The position numbers were made by a program, and so were the translations under genes. A stretch of 64,000 nucleotides of DNA from Jaapia argillacea MUCL 33604 (Eukaryota; Basidiomycota; Agaricomycetes; Jaapiales; Jaapiaceae), in contig KL197719.1 in assembly GCA_000697665.1 (NCBI GenBank), positions 815,968-879,967 of the forward strand, given 5' to 3'. The notes under the pieces were generated by a model. That model searched no databases and had not been told where the DNA came from. It was given only the letters and a program-made list of their open reading frames with translations. The first letter of the stretch is position 1. Each line of letters opens with the position of its first letter. Positions 54,901 to 64,000 of the stretch are shown in pieces.

Positions 54901-56785
54901 CAGAAAGATAAGCAGCGTACATGGACAAGTGACACGGGGCAAACGATCAACGCTTTGCCTATGATTGGCCCAGCGCCGCTATACGGATTTTGCTCTGGGT
55001 AAAGTCAGCGAAAAGCCGTCAAGAGCTAGAGGGACATACTCAAAAGTGTCCACACAAGTGCGATAGTCTGCCGAATTCGTTAGAAGCATGTAGCGAACTC
55101 CACAATTCTATGGTACCTGGAGTGTTTTGCCCAAACCCCTTCAGTGCAAATAGCATTAGCGAAGTGACTCCCCGAGGGTATGTCGAAACTACCCACATCT
55201 CATCCGCGAGAATACATCCTTGACCTTCGTGCTTTCGCAACCCCATAACACACTCGTATAAAAACCGCACGCCCTCGCTTTGATGGGGCCTCAAGTGGCG
55301 TCCGAGGACTGGATCAACGACGACGGGGATGATAGGCAGATTCCTGGAGGGAACGGAGACGCGAGATCAGACACCAGGAAAAGGAAGATCACTGTTGTCA
55401 TTACTTTTTATTGAACTTGGCTATATGCTCTTTGGTGGGAGCCTTCATCACGATCGCGCCTTCGGCGTCAGGACTATGCCTGTCAAGGGCTTATCAGAGT
55501 GATAGCGGCCAAATAAAGAGACGAAACGAACAGTGGTGTGTTCTTCGGTTTCTCTTTCTTGCCATAAAAGTTAGCCAGGGGAACATACTTCTTTGATGCT
55601 AATGGCGAGTTTCGCGGAGATGGCACCGTGGTGCTGGTGCTAGGTACGGTGGATGAGGTCTGCAGAGCATATGAGCTGACGGGTTGTGAAAGTTGAACGC
55701 TTGATGGGTCGTATTCAGGGTCAACCGCGGGCTCGTCCACATGGCCGGCAATCAATGGCATCTGAGAAGATGCAATCTCCACGTCAAGTTCGACCTCTCG
55801 TGAGCCGATATATGTGTGATAACCACCGCAAATGGTCTCCTTGCAAGGCTTTGTTCCGAGACTGAGCAGGGTAGCAATAAGCATAGGGGAAGGAATAAAT
55901 GAAGAGAGACGTAAGTACATTTTCCCAGCTTCCGACACCAGTGTCAGTTTCTCATCCTTATGCATCACAAAGGCGTCGCCATCCCAGGTCTTGTGTTTTC
56001 TTTGTTGGGGTTTCCGCCTAGCAAGCCTCAGCATAAATCATTCGAAGTAAATTTACCAATGTCAATATGTACCAGTTGGCCGTCCAGTACGACTCCCGGG
56101 TAACCGATGTCGACACGTTTCCTTTGAGTCGAGTATCCGCTACATCTATAATGTCTCTTGTGAGAGCGCCAGCTGTCCTTGCCGTCGACGTTGAGGGATA
56201 ATATGTGGATTTGCCTGGATTCAGCGGGACGGGCCTCAAAGGAGTGAAATGTTTTGAGACTTTGCTAGTGCTAGCAGGAGCAGGAGCCGGAGAAGCGATA
56301 GACGATCCATTTCCGAAGCACGATCCCGATAGAAAATCCCCGCGCACGATAGGGTGATCGACCTCCAACTCCTTGCCACCCAAGCGGAGATTGGTACCGA
56401 CGGCGAGAGGTTCACTGACAGTACCCCAACCTAACCTGTGGAGTCATTAAGCAGCGAGAATTTGAACGAAACGGGCGGCACGAACGGCTTTCCCTCCAGA
56501 TCGGACAAAGTGCCTCTCGACCCGGTGACGGTCAGAACGGCATCGCCATCCCATGTCTTGTGCTTCCTCTGTTGCGGTGCTCTCCTTGGTAGCATACACC
56601 ATATTACTAAGAGAAGTGCAATTGTGAGCAAATGCGACAGACCATTGGACCATCCAGCATTGCTCCGCAGCCATTCTCGGTTGACCACTGTCGTCTTCCA
56701 CCGCTTGTCTCTTGCGAACGTCGAGTGCATCATGAGAGTCAGACTTGCGCTTTTGTCCAGCAGCCGGATTTTGAAAGGCTGGCAT
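51992..56785 (-). CDS. RDH54: RDH54/TID1 (RAD54B-type) SWI2/SNF2 DNA translocase
   Basis: ATPase that remodels Rad51/Dmc1 filaments on DNA in homologous recombination. The start ATG 56785 ([20 protein letters not shown]) is chosen because the frame is closed by TAA just upstream; the family N-terminus is poorly conserved. Two tandem copies of a short module follow: QCWMVQW then [16 protein letters not shown], and YWTANW then [16 protein letters not shown]. The motor has [20 protein letters not shown] and [15 protein letters not shown] (motif I), [19 protein letters not shown] (motif II as DEGH), [20 protein letters not shown] and [20 protein letters not shown]. Motif V is [20 protein letters not shown] with DSDWNP, and motif VI is [20 protein letters not shown]. 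An acidic C-terminus, [20 protein letters not shown], runs to [10 protein letters not shown], stop TAG 51994-51992. About 20 short introns. DEGH rather than DEAH is normal for RAD54. RAD54 itself is less likely because of the WDGDA modules. Confidence 0.9.
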
Positions 56786-57014
56786 CGAATGTCCTCTTGG
56801 TACACGACGTTGTGCGTGAACAGAAGGTGTTGACACGACGAGTTACGTCGACGCGTCGAGTCACACTTTACATGGACGCGTTCAGTCACACAAAGGCACA
56901 GAGTTATACAGTTGAATGGCGAGCTGGACTGTGTACAAATCTAGTAAACTGCAGTAGGCCTGCTACATGCAGAAACCTCGTAAGCTCAATCCATCTCCCC
57001 AGCCAACAGTAATG

Positions 57015-59695
57015 TTAGATTTCCCCATACGCAGGACGTCCATCAATCACGGTAGCGAGTACCTTCGTATCCAAAATCTTATTCTCAGCAACGACCATAA
57101 TGTCTTGAGAAAGAACCACAAAGTCTGCCCTCTTCCCCGGTTCCAAAGATCCAAGTTTCGTCTCGGTGAAGGACGCGTACGCAGGATCGATAGTCATTCC
57201 TGGAATTTCAAAGTCAGAAGGAGTTCCCGAGTGAAACCTGGCGAAAGACACGCACCCCTCAAAGCTTCAGTTCGGGTCAAACGCTGGTCCGGGAACCTAC
57301 ATATCCATCAGGAAGGGGACGAATAAGATAAATATTAGAATACGCACCATCCTCCTGGGCCATGAGGCGATTCACCGCGAGGAGAAACCCGAGTAACAGC
57401 AGCATAGAAACCAGAGAGGGGATTCATATCCTCGACAGGGAAATCGGATCCAAGTGTGATCCGGCCGCCATGATCGATAATGGAGCGGAAGGCATACAAT
57501 CCCTTAACTCGCTCAGGACCCTAAAGCCCAACAGTCAGATAACAAGTAGCAGCGGTACAACGCGACCCGAATCATACCAATCGATCTTGCGCATACCACA
57601 TGTCACTGATACTAAACGCGAAATCAGCACGCAATCTTATGATCATCGAGAAGATGAGCTCACGCATGGGTTGGTTGCACGCTGGCGATCACTAGAAGAC
57701 AAACAACTCAGCGCTTATCATCTATCGATGCAAAGGAATCAAACATACCACCGAGCTTCCCGATCCTCGCCATATCGGCCTCAGTGAGAATCTGGGCGTG
57801 TTCAAGACGAGGTCTCAATGCCGAGACGTTGACGCCTTTGAGAGCCACTTCGAATGCATCCAGGACGATTCCGTTGGCCCGGTCACCAATGGCGTGGACG
57901 TTCTAATCACGAGTCAATAGGACTAATCGTAGAAGACGCCCGAGTAGCACTTACAACTTGCCAACCATCGCTGAGGAACTTCGGAATGATTGAATTCAGG
58001 AGTTCCTCAGATAGACGCATGAACCCGTTGGTCTCAGGGTTGTCTGTATACGGTTCGTAGAGCTAAAAGCACAAGGTCGAAGCTTAGACGGGGGGCTAAA
58101 CAAATAGGTGGAAAATATACCGCAGCACCTCCGGATCTCAGTGCACCTGACGAGGTCATGAGGGAATGATTTCACAGATCTGAAAAATGGAAATATCCTA
58201 CCATCGGCAAAGATTTTCACGCTCCGAGCAGCCAATCTCCCAGTTCCGTCGTGAACAAGCTTGTCAGTCTGATTACCCCAATATTCAGCATTTTCGTCGA
58301 AGAACGTCATGCCATAGACTCGAATCTGTGGGAAGCAAAATACGTAAATGAGACAGGATCTTGATAAGTCTGTGCTCACCGGCATATTCCCTTCATCAGC
58401 TTGTCTACATTCACACGAGATTAACAAATGATTCGGAAACTGATCGTGTGCCCCAACCTTTTGAAGAACGCGAGAGACTTGGGACTGAAGCCGGCATCGT
58501 GGACAGAGGTGAGACCGTTGGCGACAGCGTCCTGTACAGCAAAGCTGAAACGTCTGATTAAGTCCTTTTCCGTCGGCGCCGGTCGAATAACGAGATCTTG
58601 CGCATTGTCAAGGAAAACCCCTAAGATTAGTTTGTGAGATTGATGTCGGCGTGGGCGTAAAAGTCACCAACCAGTGGCTTTCCCAGCCTCGTTGCGGACA
58701 ATAACACCGCCTTCGACGAACTCAGGCAATGGCCCCATGGCTTCGAGCACTTTGGTGGACACCCAAAGGGCGTGTCCGTCCTTACTTTGCAAAACGACCG
58801 GCCTCCCACTGAAAAGCGGGTCTGCCTCGAGATCAGCCTGAAAATCACGTCAGTTTGGTTAATAATCCCTATAAGCAGGTATGCGAACAGCGGTTGGCCA
58901 CTCTGCTTTGGGCCAAGAAGTATGATCCCATCCCCAGCCCTCCACGAATTTAGATTTGTCTTGAAGAAAGTCGGGATTTGCCTTTATGTACTGGTGGACG
59001 AGACCCACAGCAGCTGCAAACCGACAACCCTAAGATACCTCGAGATCTATTTGCAACGTCAAGACAGACCTTCGACGCTCTTTGCACCTTCCAGAGGGAG
59101 TTGGCGACTGGAACCATATTCCAAAATATGGGCGTGGGAATCTGTTTGAACTGTCAGAGGCTTGGATAGTGCGGATGGCACTGGGTTGCAAACCGCTCAG
59201 GCCAGGAACGACGATGGATCCTGGATTAATGAATCTAATCTCCAAGTTTGCACTGGACGCATCGGTAACCTGACCACGCTTGACAGCATTTTTCCAGCGC
59301 AATTTCACATCATCTTATGCGAGTAAGCAGTGGGAAATGAAAGGTTACGTTGGTATGAAGGAGACAGAGTCCGTTAACATACCTAATGAACCACGATCGA
59401 AAACTTGGGCCTGGTGAACAACCAAGCACTGAACTCGGGAATCTTCCCCGTCAACGGTGTAGATCCCGTCCTCTTCATGAGAACACAAGGCGTAGGACTC
59501 GGGAAGAGTCTTGGTAGAAGAGCGATATGAAACCAAAACGAGTGAGATCAGCACAGAGCCTAGCAGGACGAGCACAATCGTTTTCGGGGACTTGGTGTCA
59601 GTCTTGTCCACTGAGTGGTGACCATTGGACTTGACCTGTGGAAGGTCACCATCAGGGTTGGGTTTGGTGGACGGGCGCTGGCGAATGGACGACAT
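57015..59695 (-). CDS. YtcJ-like amidohydrolase 3 with N-terminal membrane anchor
   Basis: Metal-dependent hydrolase of the amidohydrolase superfamily (YtcJ/N-substituted formamide deformylase group). The start ATG 59695 gives MSSIRQRPSTKPNPDGDLPQ, then one membrane segment TIVLVLLGSVLISLVLVSYR, which predicts a type II membrane protein with the enzyme in the lumen or outside. The barrel includes VVPGLSG, YIKANPDFLQDKSKFVEGWG with WDHTSWP, GRPVVLQSKDGHALWVSTKV and VANGLTSVHDAGFSPKS. IRVYGMTFFDENAEYWGN, NVHAIGDRANGIVLDAFEVA, LRPRLEHAQILTEADMARIG, VIASVQPTHAISDMWYAQDR and ITLGSDFPVEDMNPLSGFYA follow. The end is LGSLEPGKRADFVVLSQDIM then VIDGRPAYGEI, stop TAA 57017-57015. Metal ligands appear as SKDGHA, HAIGD and GSDFP. 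Many introns. Substrate unknown. Confidence 0.9.
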
Positions 59696-60377
59696 CTGTG
59701 TGCAGGGGTGCTGGTGGGTAGAAGAATGGGCTTCTAGCTGGCAGTGACTTAAATATTGGATTATCAGAATCCGTGTGACACCGCCTCGTAACAGATTTAA
59801 AAACGCGGCTGTCATTCGAATCGCAAAATTTGAGATAGAGGAAAGCAATTGCCCACAAAAATACATGGAATGCTGGCAGAAGGAAAAACTCGAATGAGCC
59901 CGTAGGCGCCCAACTGCACGAGGTGGGAGAATCCTGTTGGGGAAAAAAAAAGATAAAGATCTGCATGAGTCCAACATGGGGCATCGAGCGCTAAAACGCG
60001 ATTTAGATTCATGTGGGCGTCAATCGCAGGATCAGAATCGGCAAGCCATCAGAAGAACAAGCATCCCAAGGAAACATAGGGACTCCTGATTGCCAGAGAA
60101 CGGAATGACAAGATGCGCAGCTGATTTATCCACAACAAAGTTGAGAAGACGCACAGGAAAGGACGGCCGAAACAGCGTAGATGAGAGGAGCTGGAAACTT
60201 GGAACCGGGGTAACGTCGCGACCTGGTTCGGAAGCAATTACTTCCCAATCCGGACGCCCACGTGGCACCTCTGCCGACCACGTCACTTGGTTAGGCGCGA
60301 TTCACCGCTGCAGACCTCGAGCACCGTATCTTGCTGCACTCATTTCGAACTGGGTTCACCTTGGTCTGTGGTCGGCC
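59696..60377. other. Divergent intergenic region, amidohydrolase and HRD1
   Basis: 682 bp between two divergent starts. It contains a run of A (59941-59949 region) and short open frames with no recognisable product. It presumably holds both promoters. HRD1 is usually induced by the unfolded protein response, but I could not identify an unfolded-protein-response element here with confidence. Confidence 0.35.
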
Positions 60378-63300
60378 ATGCCAATCCATGCTTTCATTCG
60401 ACAACGAGTACAACCAGCCGTATCTGCGCTGACCTCCTATTTCTTCCTCTATGCCATCATATCCTGCGGCGCCGTGGTGGCAGCAATCCTGAATGCACTC
60501 AAGTATCATAGTAACTTCTACTCTGTGGCCATATTTATGTCCAAGAGTAGTCGAAGTGTCTTGGTGTGTGCTGTTTCTGACTCGCGTAAACCGTCAACTG
60601 AGCCAGTCGAAGATACTGGCCAACTTTGGTTTCTTGATTGCTTTGCTATGTGGCAGGGTAATGCAGCAGATTTTCTTAGGTTCGTTGCAACCTAGAGAAG
60701 TGGAGGTGAGTGACTACACTATGATTGGGACGCCGTTACTCACTTGTCTTCAGCGTCTATATGATCGAATGTGGTTCTTTGTCACAGAGTCTCTGTTGGC
60801 CTTCACCATCTTCAGAGACGAATTCGACTTTCCTTTCGCGTTTATGTTCGGTTTCCTGTTGTTCGTCAAATGCTTCCACTGGCTCATGGCCGACCGGATC
60901 GAGACAGTAAGCACACACCTGATCAAGCTCTGCATATTCTGACCCTCCATATAGATGGACCAAGTACCCTATCCCGGTCCCCCTTTGCTATTCCACATAC
61001 GGATGAACTGCTTGTTTGCTATTCTCAGCTTGACAGATTTTGTCATGTTTGTTTTCGCTGTCGAAAGCACCCTAGCTCACGGGGTGGGGGGTACTCTCCT
61101 ATTTGCCAGCGAGGTTCGTCCGATTTGGCGCTCGAGACTCCTTTTTTGGTTTCAAACGTTCACCCCAATCTCCAGTATGCCATCCTCATGGCCAGTGCTC
61201 TGAATGCCATGGCCAAGTATATCCTTTCGGTGATCGACTTGCGGAGAGCTCGATCCCGCGGCGGAGTAAACGCACCCCCTTGGGAGAATAAAAGCATGCA
61301 TGTCTTCTATATCGAGCTAGCAACAGGTACGTCGAAACGAGAATGATATAAAGTTCACAACTAGAAGAATAGCCTAGACTTCCTCAAGCTGAGCACCTAC
61401 TTGGCCTTTTGCGCCTTGATCATCACGTTCTACGGCCTTCCGCTCAATATCCTCCGTGATGTTTACATGACAGCAAGTTCGTTTATCACGCGGCTTCGCG
61501 CGTTGAATCGTTATCACACGGCCACCCGCAATATGGACCAGCGCTACCCAAATGCGACCGAGGAAGAGATGGCCACGATGAGCGATAGGACTTGTATCAT
61601 ATGTCGTGAAGAGATGGTTCTCCCAACAGCCGCTCAGGCCACGGTACCGGATGGAGGCACTCAGGCGCAAGCGCCCGCGATGGATGGACCCAACACCACC
61701 CCAAAGAAGCTTCCCTGTGGGCATATTTTCCATTTCCATTGCCTGCGTTCATGGCTCGAGCGCCAGCAGAGTTGTCCGACTTGGTCCGTTCATTTTTCAG
61801 GAAGTCGCTGATTTTTCGCTGCTAAATTTACATTCTTGGTTCAATAGTCGCCGGACAGTTTTAGAGACTACCCCGTCAGCTGGACGCCAAGGAGCGCAAG
61901 TAGGTGGACGCGCTGCGGCCCCTCAGCCAGGTGCTGCTCCTGCCCCTAATCTTTTCAACTTCTTCGGGCAACAGCCTCAGCCAGGTCAACAACCCCCAAA
62001 TCAACCTGTACAGCAACCCGGTAATCCAGGTGGATTCCTTGGTCGGCTCTTTGGAATACCCCCACAGCCTCAGAATGCTGGTGGTCAATTTGCACCACCT
62101 GGTGCTCCACCCGCAGCAGGAATTGTGCCGGGTCAGATTCCAGCCGATCTGGGATGGCAACATGTGCCCCAGATGGTACATCACCAGCCCGTTTTACACG
62201 CCCCTCCTATGTTTCAAGGATTTTATGGCCCTGGCGGCATTTGGCAGCCGTGGGGAATGGACGCCCAATGGTTTGCACAAGCTCCGGGGCAAGTGCCACA
62301 AGGTCTCGGACAAGCACAGCGTCAAGGGACGGAAGCACCCCCGGCGACATCTGCCAATCCCCCTGCCACGTCAGCAGTCGGTGTTTCCATGACCCCGACG
62401 CCCACACAAACCGCACCTGCCGGATATTCGTCAGCTACCACGGACTCGGCACCGCAAATGAACGCAAATGACGGGACCTCGACTCCAAGAGATGCCGCAG
62501 CCCTTGCGGCCATGCGTCGTTACAATTCTTCCCGACCTGCAGGCCTATCTTCCGATTCACGCAGTACCTCCTCAACCTCAGTTGGAAAATCTACATCGGT
62601 TGAGATATCAAGCTCAACTTCTGCTGCTTCTCAACCCCAACCAAATATATCGACGTCGACCTCTGATCCCTCTACTTCTCAACCACCTCCTCCGGCCAGT
62701 ACATCGGCACCGAATGGAATTCCTCCGTCAACAGATGTCAACCACGAAATGAGACCAGAAATCCCTCCACTAATCCCTCTTTATGATTTTACGCCCTACC
62801 CTCGCTACGCTCAATCCCCCTTCACACCCCCTCCTTATGGAGGTCCAATGCCATCTCAACGACCAACTACTACAGCTCATGGACAACCAGGGACATCCCA
62901 AACACAAGCTGGTCCTGGATCCGGTTTTCGAACACCGTTCCGTGCCCCTCCAGCATCATACTTTTCGTCATCTCGACTACTGAACGCTGTCCAACAGCGA
63001 GCCGCTGGCACAGCTCCAGCTTCCAGACCCTCCTTGTCTCGATTGCCCGAAACACTTACCGACGAACAACTCGGAAGGTTGGATTCGCTGACAAGAGACG
63101 CGATCGACGAGAGAATCAGGGTGCTTGAGGGAGTATCGGGGGCGGTTTCTCGGTGCGTTGAAGAATTGATGAGGGTCAGGAGCATTTTGCCTCCCAGAGC
63201 AGATTCACGGGACTTCACTCGATCTCGAGCTGGTTCCTCAAGTTCCCACCCTAATCCCACGGCGACCACGCAGGCCGACCCCGCGGCTCCGAGGAGTGTA

Positions 63301-63513
63301 GCATCCCCACCTCCAGAACACGAGGGGAACGGAATCATTGGGACAGCCGAGCTGGATGATCTGTTGGCGACTGCCCGGGAAGCTTTACGAGAGGCGAAGC
63401 TTGATGAAGCCATTCAAAGTACTGCGGACCTGACGGTTGGTGAGTCCTCGTCGCAAGCTGCACCTGTAGCACAGGATGAGGCCACCGGCGATTCCGAGGA
63501 GGGTACAAAATAG
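60378..63513 (+). CDS. HRD1: HRD1/synoviolin ER-associated E3 ubiquitin ligase
   Basis: Polytopic ER membrane RING-H2 ligase that forms the retrotranslocation channel of ER-associated degradation. The start ATG 60378 gives MPIHAFIRQRVQPAVSALTS, then hydrophobic helices including YFFLYAIISCGAVVAAILNA and VLANFGFLIALLCGRVMQQI. Next are WFFVTESLLAFTIFRDEFDF with KCFHWLMADRIETMDQVPYP, the conserved HRD1 block, and CALIITFYGLPLNILRDVYM. The RING reads DRTCIICREEM, then KKLPCGHIFHFHCLRSWLER and QQSCPTCRRTV, with an intron between SCPT and CRRT (GTCCGT donor). A cytosolic tail of about 530 residues is Pro/Gln/Ser/Thr-rich, ending ATGDSEEGTK at TAG 63511-63513. An insert of about 35 residues between the CIIC and CGH parts of the RING (TVPDGGTQAQAPAMDG) is unusually long. 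Confidence 0.95.
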
Positions 63514-63610
63514 AGTTGAGCGGTAGCGATCGTATTGCTTTGTGCATTGTTTTCGTATTAGCAAGATCTGTATACTATGCAAACATCCCATTGGCTGCAC
63601 CCCGGTATAA

Positions 63611-64000
63611 TCAACTGCGTGGGACGGGCACCGACTTCTTGAGTCGTTCCAGTCGTTCCCTCACTAAATATCCATCAACCATTGCCCGGTCGGTGGTTGA
63701 GTAGAATCTGGGATAGATGTTCTTGAAGGCGACTTCGGAGTTTCGGCCGTGCTTAACCATAAGATCGTCGTAGGCTTCTTTCAGAAGGACGTCGATTTGT
63801 TCGGCGGAGAGACGAGGGGGGAAGAATTGAAGGAGAACTTCGGCCTCCTTGGTTTCTTTCCCTGCCAGTTCAGTTCGCGAAGCTTTTGTGAACTCCTCTG
63901 CAGCCTCCACCTACAAATTTTGAGACTATTGTCAGTGCGATGTGCCGATAGCGACAGGAAGTGGACGCACTCGGCGGAAGTATGCTCCACGAATCACCGA
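63611..64000 (-). CDS. AIM41: AIM41/GatB-YqeY domain protein, 3' part only
   Basis: Mitochondrial YqeY/GatB C-terminal-like protein; the 5' part lies beyond the right edge. From the edge: SVIRGAYFRR, then a GTGCGT donor and TTTGTAG acceptor, then VEAAEEFTKASRTELAGKET and KEAEVLLQFFPPRLSAEQID, followed by VLLKEAYDDLMVKHGRNSEV. The SxIRxAxxRRxEAAEEF start and AEVLLQFFPPRLS are the YqeY hallmarks: a helical pair that resembles tRNA-binding tails of amidotransferases. The C-terminus LERLKKSVPVPRS ends at TGA 63613-63611. Compared with bacterial YqeY, the end after the FFPPRLS block is divergent. It converges on HRD1, with 97 bp between stop codons. Confidence 0.85.

Noticed and set aside
1-64000. 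Transposons, LTR elements or other virus-like copies
   Set aside because: I saw no reverse transcriptase, integrase, transposase, capsid or long terminal repeats in any frame.

Overview
The window is a gene-dense stretch of nuclear DNA from a filamentous fungus, most likely a mushroom-forming basidiomycete (Agaricomycetes). The evidence is many small (about 50-60 nt) GT-AG introns, short intergenic gaps, a TCO89-domain protein, a Ran1-type kinase and a family of BTB proteins typical of this group. I support 29 protein-coding loci and two small nucleolar RNAs. I saw no transposon, LTR element, tRNA, rRNA or CRISPR array. Coordinates of spliced genes run from start codon to stop codon and include introns. 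Splice sites were read by eye, so inner exon boundaries are less certain than gene identities.

Layout. 0.6-5.6 kb: a nucleoside hydrolase with spliced leader exons that carry a U24/snR24 snoRNA; the RACK1 gene with a second U24 copy in its third intron; an unrecognised conserved gene. 5.9-13 kb: a fucose-permease-like transporter, GOT1, BTB gene A and a TCO89-like TORC1 subunit. 13-23 kb: UTP6, a Ran1-like kinase, a PHO80-type cyclin, RPL12 and a small DMAC1-like protein. 23-37 kb: a mitochondrial enoyl-CoA hydratase, a mitochondrial coiled-coil protein, three tandem BTB genes (B, C, D), MED1 and a poorly coding stretch of about 2.3 kb. 37-49 kb: PDK1, acetolactate synthase regulatory subunit, BTB gene E, a DHA1-type transporter and BTB gene F. 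49-64 kb: an unknown acidic protein, RDH54/RAD54B, a membrane-anchored YtcJ-like amidohydrolase, the HRD1 ubiquitin ligase and a partial AIM41/YqeY gene.

Most genes are housekeeping and unrelated in pathway, so no functional cluster is evident. Loose themes are ribosome biogenesis (U24 twice, RACK1, UTP6, RPL12) and nutrient or TOR signalling (TCO89, PDK1, PHO80-type cyclin, Ran1-like kinase). The accessory component is the six-member BTB family scattered over 40 kb, with an unusual acidic insertion inside the BTB domain.

The most interesting signal is the pair of U24 snoRNAs on opposite strands about 1 kb apart. One sits in the RACK1 intron, matching the yeast ASC1-snR24 arrangement. The other sits in an intron upstream of the nucleoside hydrolase. 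The open leader there would end in an ATGA overlap with the hydrolase start codon, a possible bicistronic arrangement.
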